Of a stretch of DNA of 64,000 bases, positions 1 through 12,533 are shown piece by piece. This DNA is from Plantago elongata (lineage: Eukaryota; Streptophyta; Magnoliopsida; Lamiales; Plantaginaceae). Positions within the stretch are counted from its first letter, which is position 1; each line of letters begins with the position of its first letter. The position numbers and the translations under genes are program-made. Location: assembly GCA_036897095.1 (NCBI GenBank), contig JAYMSP010000076.1, positions 1-64,000 of the forward strand, in the 5' to 3' direction. The notes below the pieces were generated by a model, which had not been told where the DNA came from, ran no database searches, and saw only the letters and a list, made by a program, of their open reading frames with translations.

Positions 1-1456
1 CAAAGCACCATAGGTGAGGGGGCGTAATTGTTTTAAGGAAACTGTGCAAGCACAGGCCTCGGATTAGTCTTACAAAAAGCGATTTGTTTCATTTACATTA
101 TGTTATCTTCGATTGTTACACACTGGAACTAACAGGTTAGACACTGCTCACACAAGACGAGCAAAAGAACATCGTTGGAAAATATGCATGACGGTTTCAC
201 AAGGTTGTAAGCTCATGGGGAAAAGGTTATCAACGGGGATATTCCTCTTTTCTAAATTGTTAAAACCAGGGAGCCCATTACTGAGTAAGCGCCAAAGGAA
301 CACACGAATCTTATTGGGCACATTGAGCTTCCAAATGAAGATCCAGTTTCTCAATTTTATACTCGACTTGGAGGATGCACAGCGTGCAGGCTGCTTCTTA
401 ATTTCCCTGGCAGCGTAATAAGCAGTATGGATCGAGTAATGACCATTTTTAGTAAGGCTCCAGTGCTGCCTATCCACAGAAGTCGACTCACACATCGAAA
501 TCATCAAAATGGCTGCAGCATCACAATCCCAAAACACACACTCGAGCAAGCTACGATTCCAACCTGAGCCATCCATGTTAATGAAGTTTGAAACAACAAT
601 GTCACCAATGTCATAAAGGTCCGGAGTAAGTGGTTTCCTATTAACAGCATCAGGGGTCCATCTATCTCCACAAACTCTCACCCTCCCCCCATTTCCAATT
701 CTCCAAATCAACCCACTTCTCACTACGTCCATGGACCCCAAAATACTCTTCCAAGTATAAGAGACATTACAATTAGGCTAGCATCAAAGATATCACAATC
801 CGGAAAGTATTTGACTTTCAACAACAGACTAAGGAGGGACTCGGGTTGTTGCATAATACGCCACACTTGTTTACCAAGCATAATCGTATTAAAGGAACTC
901 AGATCGCGGAATCTCTTGCCCCCATCCCTCTTACTCTCACATAAGGTGTCTCATTCACCCCAATGAATTGTGTTCTTTTTTCCATCTCCCACCAGAAGCT
1001 CGAAATAATGGATTCCAACTCCCTTAATAAGTATTCGGGGAGTTTAAAACACCCCATAACATAAGTACGAATACATTGAAGAACGGCTTTGATCATCACT
1101 TCCTTCCCGGCCTTAGATAGATGCTTCTCCCCAAACCCTTGAGTCCGGGTCCAAATCCTCTCCCTAATCCAACCAAATACCTCCCGTTTTAGATCTCCCC
1201 ATTTCAGTGGGACATATACTTCTCATGTTTCTCCATTTCCACAAGAAAAATATTACGTACCTCCTCAATCTGCTCCTCCTTAGCATTGTTGTTGAACACC
1301 ATGATAGACTTATCAATGTTGATAAGCTGCCCCGATGCTAAGCTATGCAATCGAAGGATCTCAGTAATCTCCAAAGTAGATTCACAAGAAGCATCACAAT
1401 ATCAACGTATCATCCACAAACAAAAGATGGGAAACAAAGAGCAGTAGGACTAATAG
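1..1456 (-). mobile_element. LINE (L1-type non-LTR retrotransposon), 3' part of ORF2
   Basis: Minus-strand remnant of a plant LINE ORF2. Reading from high to low coordinates, the reverse-transcriptase active-site box (VSHLLFVDDT) lies near 1397-1425. A thumb-region piece with IISSFWWE follows at about 899-1099, and then the zinc-binding reverse-transcriptase tail (zf-RVT: WSLTKNGHYSIHTAY, IWKLNVPNKIRVFLWRLL, C..ETVMHIFQRC) at 148-741. These pieces sit in different frames with stops between them, so the element is dead. Any RNase H domain and poly(A) tail would lie left of the window. The same LINE resumes at 4696 beyond a solo LTR. Motif matches are direct; assignment to the plant L1 group is from family knowledge. 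Confidence 0.85.
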
Positions 1457-4400
1457 TGTAAGAACCTTGAATTTCAGTAAGTCCGCACTAGTAATTAATT
1501 CGATATTATTATTATTATGATTGCGAACTGACTCCTGACCCTGACTCGACGCTCGCTAGTATATCGTTTCTTAATGACGGATTAAATTCGGAGATTGAAT
1601 GCCGATTCGTATCCGCCAGTTATCTGCCAATAGCGTTAAATTACTATTAAATATTATATATTAATAATAAAATAATAAAATAATAAAATTCGTAAAATTA
1701 TTTTTTATTCTACTCTATTTCGCGTCAAATACCGTCCCGGGTGTCGAATTCGTATTTATCGGAATTTATTTACGAGCCGTTTGGAGTGCAGAATAAACCA
1801 GGTTTATATTCTTGCGTAATACCCATTGTACCCCTGAGTTATCTTCTTCTTCTTCTTCTTCTTCTTCTCTTTATTCCCGTTACCTTCAGTCTCCATCTCT
1901 GCCATTTTCCTTCTTCGCTCATTCCGTTTTCTTCCCCGCGACGCAGCCGCCCCGGAAATGTCCAATTCGCCCTTCCTTCTTCACGACGTCTCGTGACCGG
2001 GAGGCCTTGGCATGTCGTGGCTTGTGACACAAGCCGCCACCGAATCGAGTTGAGGCTAGCTTCCAACGGAAGCCACCGTCACGGACAAGAAGGAGAAGCC
2101 GCCAAGCTTCTCAATCACGCTTGGTCGGCCGGAAACGGCTATAAATAGCCCCTCACCTCTCATTTCCCGTCACACCCAAAACGCCCTGAATCGAGTAGTA
2201 GTCCGCCATTTCCCTGCTCTCTCTCGCTTCACCCACTCGACCGCCGCACCGCTGGTTCCTCTCGCGCCGAGCAACTCCCGGCCATCGATTCACCTTGCTC
2301 GTCGTGTCTCGATCACTTTTGATCAATTTCTCCGGTTGGTGTCCCTTCTCTTTCGATTATACTCGAATTATGGGATGGGAAACTGAGTTAATTAAGTGTT
2401 ACCTATTTAAATTCGTCTGGCCTACCTTTTAGTAGATTTATGCTTGGTTCTGTTGTTGTTTTTGCTTTGGCTGAATTCAAATCGATTTTGTTTCCTGCTT
2501 AGCTCAGCTCTATGTTCTTTTATCGTATCGACTTTACAGACTCTGTTCTTGTTTGATAATGTGGGTCTTGTTTGATTTTGAATTTGGTTCGTGTTGGGTG
2601 TCGAAACGAATTCCTTCTCTCCCTGTTGATTGTTGATTGCCCTGTTCTTGTTGTCGCTTGTGTTAACGAATTGGAACTGTAGCAAGTCGAGTTGATTGGG
2701 TGAATTCAAGCAGTTTGTTGAGTTCTATTTTGATAGCGTGTGCGCTGTTCTATGATTGCGTGTAAGCCCTGTATGGGTGGTTGCTTTGCTGTGGTTAAAT
2801 TGTTGAGCTGTGAGTCATGTTGCGTTGCTTACGTGGAAGTCGAGCTGGTCATTAGTATGTGTTTCAACTGTTTGTTGTTCGCCTATTGTTGAGGAATTTG
2901 TAATTCTCTTGTAGCTCAAGATTGGATGAATTGTCGAAACTTGCGATACTTTTCTTAACTTAAAATTTTATTTAGAATACAGTCTAGGCTTAAACTGTTG
3001 GTTTAGGACTGGAGATATTGGTGTAGCTGAAATATCAGTATTACATTTGGTAACTGTATGGATGTATGTGCTTGCCTTCTCATATTCGACTGGCTATGTG
3101 TGTTGAGTTGACTGCTTTCGTAAGAAATAAATATTTTAGAGTACGTAAGAAAAGGATAATTTACTCAAGTTAGAAGAGAAGTTTGAGTATTTACTGAACA
3201 GTGTATGTGTTAAATCCACTACTTGGGGTTGATTTTCCGGAGTTCTGTGAACTAATATTAGTAAAGTGTAGAGTAAGTTTTCCGTATTTCTTTTCTCGTA
3301 TTTCTGGTTATTGTCTGGTTACCTGTTAGGTACTTTGTGCGAATTGTGATGAGTTGGTTGATGTAGCTGCTTGCGGTATTGGTTCATGTTTGCTGTTAAT
3401 TGGCATTTTAGTTGGTTAAATTAATTCCAGTTTTGATTTGAGTAGTCGGCTTGTTACTTGGTGTTTAATTTATTTATCTACTCGTCGTGCATAATTGCGC
3501 ATAGTATCTTAGGTTCTAATTAATTTTCACTTGAGCATGAAACTTGGTACTGTGTCGATCTTGAGTATGTTGTAGCATCATATGATCATATGAAATTATA
3601 CGTTTAAGCGTCTTCGTCTTTGTTTAATTGTTGCTACTTGTTATGATTGTTTTGGGGGAATTTAAGGGAGTCTTGTAAGTATTCTTGCATAAAAAGTTAA
3701 GTAGCATTGTCTGTTTATATAGATTACAAGGTTGCATAGATTACAAGTTCATCCAAGGTGAGTGATTTCAGGCTTTCGGCATCCGGCCCTGGGAAAGTTG
3801 TTACCTTTCAAAGCCCTTTTGTTCCAGTACATGTTTCTGCTTGCTTGCATGCTTACCTGACTCTGACTTCGACTACGCGACGACGTCCCGACTGACAACG
3901 ACACGACTACTAACTACGATTACTGACTATATGATTGTTATTGAACCTGTTGGTCTGTATTCTGGTTACAGCTTGATATTCTGACATGATTATATCATGC
4001 TATTCTATTCCAGTTATATCTTGCTATCTTATCCTGATTATGTCTTGTTGTTCCTCATGATATGCATTGCATGAAAAATGATTTCAAAAGCAACCACACA
4101 TTTTTGAAAAACTTGGGAAACCGGCCTAGTCAACTTGTTCGACAAAAAATTATAAAGCGGTCTGCAGCGCTATTCTTTCGGGCTCCACTACTTGTTCAGA
4201 CTATTCAAACGGTCCTATATATTCGGGTTGCGATGGGTCGCACCTATCACATGCAACACCTCCGAGGTCGCTCCTCCACTCTTATATATTCGGGTTGCGA
4301 TCGAGTCGTGTCCATCAATGCAATACCAGATAGGTCACGCCTCCACATCTTGTTATTTGACCAATACCTTATCAGTTTGGTCCAACCCAAGACAGTTACT

Positions 4401-4690
4401 GTTACAGTACTATGAATCTAGCACCTTTCATGTGCTATGATCCTGCCTGCCTGTTAACGATTTCCCCATTTTAAAAATTGCTTGAACAGCTTGTGGTGGT
4501 TTGCTATACTGTTGCATTCATGCTTATCCTGATACATGCTTGATTATCATCACTAAGTCTATATGACTTACGCTCTCCTTGTCCTAATAATGATTTTCCA
4601 GGTGTAAGGCAATACGTTTTGATATATGTATTTGGGACGTTCGGCATAATCCTTGACGTCCGGACCTCGATCCGATACCGGGCCGCTACA
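1457..4690 (+). mobile_element. Solo LTR of a long-LTR retrotransposon (probably Ty3/gypsy, Tekay/Del-like)
   Basis: The 3,234-bp unit starts TGTAAG and ends GCTACA. It is flanked by the perfect 5-bp direct repeat AATAG (1452-1456 and 4691-4695), which marks both ends precisely. It contains a TATA box at 2140, a pyrimidine-rich (TCT)n tract at about 1842-1869, and an imperfect internal repeat around 4210-4310. There is no coding region, primer-binding site or second LTR, so it looks like the product of LTR-LTR recombination. The plus orientation follows from the TATA box. The long LTR suggests a Tekay/Del-type gypsy family; that is inference. It sits inside the LINE, so it is younger than the LINE; with one LTR no divergence age can be given. 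Confidence 0.85.
2140..2147 (+). promoter_or_regulatory. TATA box of the solo LTR
   Basis: TATAAATA lies about 680 bp into the LTR and is followed by a C-rich transcript-start-like stretch. This fits the U3/R boundary of a plus-oriented LTR and gives the orientation of the element. Activity is unknown. Confidence 0.55.
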
Positions 4691-4695
4691 AATAG

Positions 4696-5540
4696 TAACC
4701 CCACGAATAACCCCCCAAGATTCAGCATCCACCAGCAAGGAACTAAAAGCTTCGATACATAATAAGAAAAGATACGGGGATAGAGGATCCCCCTGACGTA
4801 ACCCTCTCTCAGGCTGGATGGGACCAAATAAATGACCATTCACATCAACATAATATGAAACATAACACACACATAGCATAATCAGATCAATAAAAGCATG
4901 CTCAAAACCTAGCCTATGTAACACACTTTCCAAGAAAGGCCTCTTTGCCTTTAATTTTTCTTTTCAAAAAATGATTTCGTAAGAGACTAAAACATTATCA
5001 GTAATTAATCTATTAGGGACAAAAGCAGACTGGGTCTCAACTATTAAGTGATGCATATGAGGTTTGAGCCTATTGGTAATAGCCTTTGGGGCTATTTTAA
5101 AAATAACATTACTCAAACTAATAGGCGGGAATTGGATAATTAACTCTGGTGCTTTACACTCGGGACTAAGGATGTGTGCATAGTTAAGCTTAGGATTCAA
5201 ACAAGGATTATTCAGAATATCCAACACACAGTCAGTAGCATTTTTACCAATAATGTGTCAAAATTTATAATAAAATAGAGTACCAGATCGTACCTCTTTA
5301 GGAGTGAACGACCAAGACAAGTCCCGACTGATTCTCCCATCTACCTTTGATCTGAGAGTTCCAACCACCCTCTCAATATCCACTGCCGTTGGATGAATGT
5401 TGGAAAAGATTTTTCCAAAATAGTTCACTGCAATCCTACCCATTTCGGCTATACCCCTGTGAACAGTACTAATCGAGTCTTGTAGACCCTCTATCAAATT
5501 CCGTTGAAACCTCTTAGTTGCTTTCGAGTGGAAGAATTAA
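4696..5540 (-). mobile_element. LINE ORF2, N-terminal reverse-transcriptase part
   Basis: Continuation of the LINE at 1-1456, on the far side of the solo LTR. From high to low coordinates it shows the pre-RT region (FFHSKATKRFQ; VNYFGKIFSN at about 5258-5530), the RT fingers (PISLSNVIFKIAPKAITNRL, SAFVPNRLITDNVL at 4964-5227) and the palm (ERGLRQGDPLSPYLFLLCIE at about 4740-4810). At the LTR junction the reading GVTISPTA runs from the 4696 side into the 1456 side, which confirms one split element. Frames change between pieces, so the element is inactive. Confidence 0.85.
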
Positions 5541-5698
5541 GGGGTTGTTTGTTATAGATTGTAATCGGTCCATTTGGCTCGAAAAACAGTGATTTGGCCT
5601 AAAATACACTTCAAATACCCCCATTTCAATTCTATTCCAAACACAATTTCACCAACATCCATCCAAATCCCTATTCAAATTCCATACCAATCAGCCCC
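5541..5698. mobile_element. Tourist-like MITE (subfamily A) inside the LINE
   Basis: A 158-bp element with ends GGGGTTGTTTG and CAATCAGCCCC. It is bounded by TAA on both sides (5538-5540 and 5699-5701), the target duplication of PIF/Harbinger (Tourist) elements. It interrupts the LINE codons for GDRNT.FFH, so removing one TAA copy restores LINE sequence on both sides. Related copies lie at 45481 and 57562; a second subfamily lies at 10824 and 25884. Confidence 0.75.
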
Positions 5699-5701
5699 TA
5701 A

Positions 5702-5985
5702 GTATTCCGATCACCCAAGGCTAACCATTGGGCCTTAGCTCGCTGCATCCATAAAGTCACCTCTCTATCAAGCATTTCTTCGAGGTTTGATTTCAATTTT
5801 CGCTCTTCCTCTTAATTTCAGCAGTATAGGGACGAGTGTGAAGCTTCTCCAACTCACAATTCAGCCGGTTAATTTCCTTCTTGACATTTGGATAATTCAC
5901 TCTACTCCAAATCATCCAACTGTACGCTCCTTCAAATTGGGCAAAATATCGCCACCACTTCTCCAAGAATCACGAATAACTTGAG
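5702..5985 (-). mobile_element. LINE ORF2, region upstream of the reverse transcriptase
   Basis: The minus strand reads WMQRAKAQWLALGDRN next to the MITE, the conserved plant LINE stretch between endonuclease and reverse transcriptase. Upstream is a charged helical stretch (KEINRLNCELEKL). The endonuclease domain is not seen, so the LINE is 5'-truncated or too decayed beyond about 5985. The exact 5' end is uncertain. Confidence 0.65.
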
Positions 5986-8257
5986 CACATCACATATTAT
6001 GTGTACTATTAAGATGACCTTTTGATTATTTTTCAAGTGTCCCTGTTCACTAATTTAGTTAATGTTAAACGTATAACATAACGTATTTTTATATATTACA
6101 AATAGGATCATAATTATCGTAATTAATAAAATAATTTTATAATTATAAATAATTACAATTTTATCTTTAAAAAACATCTAAACATGTTTGTTTGAACCGA
6201 TCATATTATCCGGAAAAAAAAATCGAAGAAAATTTAAAAGAACACGAAGAACGAAGAATATGAAGAACAATCCGTCACCCTAACTAGCAGGAGAAGCTCC
6301 GATCAAATCTGGTCGAAGTCGTACAACTCCAACATGGAGCTGTAAAGCTCCAATCAAAGCTCCGATCGGGCGGAGGACTGGCGGGCAGCACTCGACAGAG
6401 TTGTTTCGACGGTTGTTCTCTGGCCGGTCCTGACAACTTTGGTTATTTTTTTAATTTCTTTTACAAATCATTAATGTAAAATTAGTTAATTTAATTATAC
6501 TAAGTAATTAAATAAATATTAATAATTGTGAATATGAATTATAACAATATAAACATCTCGAATTAATCATCATTTGTAAAGTATGACTAATAATTTTATA
6601 ATATTAATTTTCGTTACTTTATGGTATTGTAGTGTATATACATTTATATATTTTTGAAGATGTGAATTTAATAAATTTCACGAAAATTAAAACAAATTCT
6701 ATATTTATATAATTTATTAAATTTTTATAATATATAAAAATGTGACTTGCATTTAGTAAAAATGATCATGCATTTAACCATCCTTTAGTTAAGCATATGA
6801 AACCAGTTAAGCACATCACATTTTCACAATAGGCCATTAGATAGCTAGCTCAAACTGCAATAGCAACCATAATGTTGCTAATTTTTTTCCTTCTTTACCA
6901 GGAAGAAAACTTTTATCACTAAAAACAATTATGACTGGACCTCCTAACCTACTAATTTGACGAAAAATATCTTTATCAACTGAATTACATTTCATTATCA
7001 ACGATAAATTAGTCATAATCCAATTGCAATAGGAATTCTCCTTTTCACGGGCGATGTTATAATTTTACGTGTGCATATTCTTGTAATCACTTTTTTTTAA
7101 CGTTGCAGCATTTGCAAATTAGAGAAGTTTTGAGTCTAGGATACTCAATTAATCAATTTTTGGATAGAATTCTGGAGCTAGCAGAAATAAGATAATGTTG
7201 ATTTGATGATAATGATTAAATACTATCCAATATTTTGTGATTATTAAATTATAAGAGTAATGAAAAATATTTATGAATTTAAATTAAGATACGAAATCTT
7301 AGATGAGGTAATGCGGATATTTGCGAAATTTGTTTTGACATAGATAATAATACATTTGTCTTATTAGCTGCCTGTTAGGTTAGACGAAAGTGATAGTCAT
7401 ATCATATATATAGTAGCATTACAATTCTTTTAATTCGGATTGAAGCAAGCACTGACGTACCATAGTTGATCGTTCGTGTAATGTTTGATATTCCATTATA
7501 TACTATGTGAATTGTGATCATTTTTTATTAGTGATGATATCACACTCTTTGACATTTTGAATCTCAATATTCTATTAACGTGATTAAGTCCATGTTTTGC
7601 TGCATTATTTACAGACTTTATTAGTACTACTACTTTAGTAATTATTAATTGGATTGGATTTATAACTTTTCACTGATCATATAGTATTGAGTATGGGCGA
7701 ATTCTAGTTACGTAGATGCAGTAGTTGATTCCCAACAAAGGTATTTGTGTAGTGGAATTTGGTTTTTAAGTTATCTATGTTACGGATATTGATAAAATCG
7801 CTTAATAAAATCACGCTACATTTAAAAGAAAATTATGCGTTTATGTGTGTGTGGTGTTATATATAAATAGTGATGCCGACCAATATAATACATGGTGAGA
7901 AATTGATTTCTTTGACATCAATAGTACATTAGTACTCACACCAAAATGACAACTTTAGTTGTGATATTACATAGAACATCAAATGAATATACAATCTCAG
8001 ATTCTGCTCAAACTGAGTGGACATATGTAATTCTCTAGTGATATCAAATTCAAGTGACAAATGTATATTATATACAAAATTCTAGCTATAGCCATCAATG
8101 ATTTGGAGTAAAGATACAAAACTCCAATCTTGAAATTACCTATGATTTTTCTTCTTCTTATCTTTTATCACCGATGCTACATTGGACTAATCTACGTGAA
8201 CATTGTCGGACTCTTTTAGGTGGAATTAGATTTCCAAACAACATGAATATGACAGCA
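5986..8257. other. Spacer downstream of the NAC gene
   Basis: AT-rich sequence with no supportable gene. The one compositional outlier is a GC-rich patch at about 6262-6440 with a repeated AGCTCCGATC word. The part next to 8257 should include the 3' UTR of the minus-strand NAC gene. Confidence 0.5.
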
Positions 8258-11200
8258 TCAAGGGTAATTGTCCCACATGAATGGCAACCCTAGTTCAGAA
8301 AGATAACTGTCTGAACTTCCTTGTATAAAATTTGAAGAACCAACCAGTGGATTTTCCATTTTGGTAATATTTTTCAATACAGCTTTGATGGCCTTCTTAT
8401 CATCACAAGAATTAGGGTAATTTATTATAGATTGTTGGGAGTTGTTTGGATGTGGTAAATTGTCTGAAATATTTGGAATGATTTTGGTAGTTGGTGTCAT
8501 TTGTGGAGTGTCAATGTGTGTAAAAAGTGAGAAATTGGGAAATGTTTGGTTTGTGGAGGAGAAAATGGAGAAGCAGGGCACCTGCTCATCAAAATGGTCA
8601 TTTGCATAGGACTCATGATGAATTTGAGGAAATGAGTTATGGGGTTCGAATAATGGTGGGAGAGATGGCGAAGAAGTCTCTTCGAAGCTCATGCCGGGTT
8701 CTTGCTTGTCCGGGCGCGATTCCGATCTGTTCTTGTAGAATGCTCGGCATAAAACCCAATCTTCCTGCATATAATCATCAAATAAGGTAACTAGTTTGTA
8801 TAATTTCATGAAGCATAATATCGTAACTAATACAAGTTTTTTGAAGTTTTTTGAAACGACAAAATATATTACATCGATTAAAGTTTACAATTGTAAACAT
8901 ACGATTAAATGTAAGCTTCACATTAGTGGCTAGATACAGAATTCTCCCCATAATAGAATCATTACCCAAATTTCAATTTATTTTTCAAAAGATTAATCTG
9001 CAAGAACCTATAAATCTTTGTTTAAATTAATTTATATTCTACTTGTGTACTAGTATTAACTAAAGAACCACGAAGACCATGACCTAGCACTAAAAAAAAT
9101 TGTGGATATTTTGAAACAGTCGTTATCTGATTATAATAGCAGCCTTATAAAACTATCAATTCATTACAAGTTGAAGGTATATATAACTGGAACTGGTAAC
9201 GAATCTAATCGATTGTAAATTACTTTTTTATTAAATAATATGCATGTATGCCCTATATATACATCACTATTTCATGGAATATTCTGAAAAAAATAATGGA
9301 TGGCAGAGTTTGAATTTAATCAGTCAGTTCTAGCTAGCAATCAAGTATAGTCCAATATTGGAAAATCATCATATATAAGAGTTCTTTTGTTTTAACGTAA
9401 AGTTTCAAAACAAACTGTTTCATATACTTGACATTACAAAAGTAATTTTATCTATAGATATATGATCATATATAAAACGAGCAAGTGTCAAACAAAATTA
9501 ATTTACAGTTTATCAAGCATAATGTTGATTTTACAAGATACTTAAATTTTTGTTAATGGTATTAGTATTACCTTAGCAGAGGAATCGACCTTGGGACTAT
9601 GCTCGACTATACCGCCCTCAAGACGAAATTCGTGCATGACCCAAAAGGTCTTTTTTCCTTTTGGAGCCCGGCCCTGGTAGAATACCAGTGTCTTTCGCAT
9701 CCCGACTAGGGTTTCATTTCTGAACACGGCCCGGTCCTTCCCAGTTGCCTTCCAGTAGCCCGAAATTGTGGCCCGGTTTTTTCTTAGCCCGGTTGCATAT
9801 TTTCTATCCCTTTGGCTGTAGAAGTACCATTCATGACTTCCAACACATGCAGTCTCTGCACAAATATAAGCCTATTATCAGTTCACCGATTCATAAAACA
9901 TGTTTACATTATTTTTACATTATTGTAGTATATATAATGTAAAGATAAAAAAAAGTTTAAGAAAACAATTGTCACCAGGTCCAGATATACTCAACAAATA
10001 AAGTGATTCTTTTAATTTTAATCTTACTTTGTTTGTATGGTTGGCATTAATTAAGTACTGGTGTAATTTAGCCAATTTATAGACAAAGACTTGCAATATT
10101 TATTTTTTCTGTATCATCTGGAACGTTGTCACGGTCATTTGGTTAAGTGAAAAATTGTCAATATCTTCAAAAGGTGGTTGAATCAATGATAGACTTTCAG
10201 GAATGATTGAGCGTTGTTAGTCAATGACAAAGTCAGTAACACATCTAGCTAGCTAATGGGAGTATTGGTTCCAAACTTTTATGTATAATTTTGTCTTCAA
10301 TAAAGGAGTATACTTTTTTTACATTTTACATAACTACTTCGAGGTTCAACTTTTTAGAGAAATAACATTAAATATGAATTGGATCATACACATTTTCTAT
10401 TTTGAAGTGAAGTCATAACATATGTATTTTTGAATCATCTAAAAAGTCCTACATCTAGAGTTGTGGTCTGGTACTCATATATGCTTCATTCATTTTGTTT
10501 TAACTGATGTGGCATTGGATACATTTCACCTCGCATGCATCGACAACATTTATCTATTTTAAAATTTCTCACATATACTTCTAAAAAAGCATGCTTAACT
10601 TTAGAGTAATTGTAATCGATAATTCATCCGTAAGAGAGTGATGATGAGGCAACATGTATCACCGGCTTGTACTCAGCATGAATTACTTTTGGGAATTCTT
10701 TATATTTTCTACAATAAACACCTAACTATTTTATAACCAAGTTTCAAAACAAATACAACATCATCTTGAATATAAATGTTTGATGTGAGTTTTTGTTTTT
10801 GAAAACCAATTCACAAGAATTAAAGGACTGATTGACATGCGACTTAAATGCCCCGATTTAAATGCCTGAATAGTGATCGGAATTGTAATGAGATTGTTAA
10901 AGTTGTGTTTGGTATAGACTTGTAATTAGATAGGGTATTATAGGTTTGTTATATAGATAGAAAAAAATGTTGATACTATAGAGCCATTTCAATCTTCGAC
11001 ATTTAAATGCTAATTTAAAAGTCATAACAAATACAAAATCTCCAAATAGCATTTAAATGGGCATTTGGATGCCCCTAAATTAGTGGATGATGTAAGCATG
11101 TAACTTTAGAAGAATAATTAGCACAATGTAATTTCACTAATTTGGGAAAAAAGTGACATTCTTTTTGGTGCTGGGAAACACTAGATGAATATAAGCTACC

Positions 11201-11657
11201 AAATAAATATACACTATAGAATATTGAAAGCTTATAGATCGAATCGCTAAAGCACACAACCTAACCTAGTTACGCACGTACTATAATAGGGCTATAACAG
11301 CTGCTTAGTGACAATAAACTTCCAAGTAATCAACTCACCATCGGAGTAGTTAATTATGATCGATCAAAGCAAGTTCTCAAACAAACAAAAGTGGCTTCAC
11401 TACTAAAAAAGAGTAAATATATAACCTATAAGGTAGATTCAAGAAGAAGTTAATTTATGGGGTATATAGCTAGATAACTACTTACCAGGAATGTCCCAAG
11501 GCTCGCACTTATTAAGGTCAACTTGGATCAGGAACGGATCCTGGATGGGATTACCATTAATCCAGTTGATCAAGTAATCACATACTAGTTCATCATCTCT
11601 AGGATGGAACCGGAACCCTGCCGGCAGTTTCGCCTCCACGGAACTTAAGCTGCTCAT
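8258..11657 (-). CDS. NAC1: NAC-domain transcription factor, NAC1 (ANAC021/022) type
   Basis: Three exons on the minus strand: 11486-11657, 9572-9855 and 8258-8764. They sum to 963 nt (320 aa) with GT..AG introns. The N-terminal NAC domain (about residues 8-160) shows [71 protein letters not shown] and [16 protein letters not shown] domains bind DNA as dimers in the nucleus. The variable tail has [11 protein letters not shown] and EQVPCFS and ends [13 protein letters not shown], resembling Arabidopsis NAC1, an auxin-linked lateral-root regulator. A miR164 site lies in exon 3. The start at [11 protein letters not shown] fits family length; an in-frame ATG at 11747 would add 30 unlike residues. 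Intron 1 (1.6 kb) holds a MITE. Orthology is inferred from motifs, not from a tree. Confidence 0.9.
8566..8586 (-). promoter_or_regulatory. miR164 target site in NAC exon 3
   Basis: On the coding strand the 21-nt site ends GTGCCCTGCTTCTCCA. By eye it differs from a perfect miR164 complement at only two positions, both in the 5' part of the target, away from the expected cleavage centre. It encodes EQVPCFS. NAC1 and CUC genes are known miR164 targets, so post-transcriptional control is expected. Confidence 0.85.
10824..11075. mobile_element. Tourist-like MITE (subfamily B) in NAC intron 1
   Basis: A 252-bp element flanked by TAA (10821-10823 and 11076-11078). Its ends are a mutated GGGGCTGATTGGCATG and its complement-like GGATGCCCC. 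Closely similar to 25884-26130 through the middle (e.g. the shared AATAGTGATCGGAATTGTAA). Confidence 0.75.
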
Positions 11658-12292
11658 TCTACCGGCTGTCCGGAGGTGCAGGAGGAAGACACAGGTGTGA
11701 CCGATCGATGATGGTATGGGAAGAATATTGGTTGTGTTTTGTAGCAAAAGCCCAATTGGCAGCTACTTACATGCTTTAATATAGCAAGTAAGAAAGAAGT
11801 GAATGATCAAGAATGGGAGTTTATAATTACTTTCTCCTGTTCCAAAAAAAAATCCTACTTGATTTATTAGTCAACAACTTAGGGGGTGGAAGATTTAAAT
11901 AGAAAAAATAACGAAGAGTAAATGATTTGTTGAAGTAAAAAGTTGAGTACTATATAATGAATATAATGTAGAATGAAAATGAAAACTTTAGTGTGAACGA
12001 TTTGAATATCAAACTAATACTTTTTCGTGAATGAAATAAATAGTAAATACAAGTATTAGTGACTACGTATACGTACGGACACCATTATTAATTAAGAGGC
12101 AAAGTCAACAAAAGAATTTTGGGTGTGTGCACCATACTTGTTTATAGTTTGTCCTGTATTTACTACATATTCATGCGGAGAGATAAAGTATATTGTGGGT
12201 GAAATACATTCATTTTATATACTATATAATAAATATGTATTTTTTATATGTCTCACAATGCTTACTTGTTCATAAGTTATATTCCAATTATT

Positions 12293-12533
12293 TTTTTACT
12301 CCGATTTGGTAATTTATTACAAGAGCCAGGTGTATTTCACACGTCGAAAGTGCCTCAAGCATCGAAAGTATCTCAATCGCTTCACACGTGTCATATCGTG
12401 ATTCAACCTCGAAAATTATTTTGAAAGAAAAACAAATAAAAAGAAAGAGGAATTCAAAAAATACAAAGTCATTGTGTCGAGCGCGTGAGATACCCATGCA
12501 CGTGTAATAAATCACCAAATCAAAGCAAAAAAA
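12293..12533. mobile_element. Foldback MITE-like inverted repeat
   Basis: GATTTGGTAATTTATTACA near 12302 is mirrored by TGTAATAAATCACCAAATC near 12507, and the pairing continues inward in interrupted form (GTATCTCA against TGAGATAC). About 240 bp in total. No clear target duplication, so the superfamily is open. Confidence 0.5.

Noticed and set aside
1741-2148. 135-codon open frame in the solo LTR
   Set aside because: Low-complexity Leu run from a (TCT)n tract; LTRs of this kind do not code.
11658-11747. Upstream in-frame ATG for the NAC gene
   Set aside because: The 30 extra residues are unlike any NAC N-terminus; the start at 11657 fits the family.
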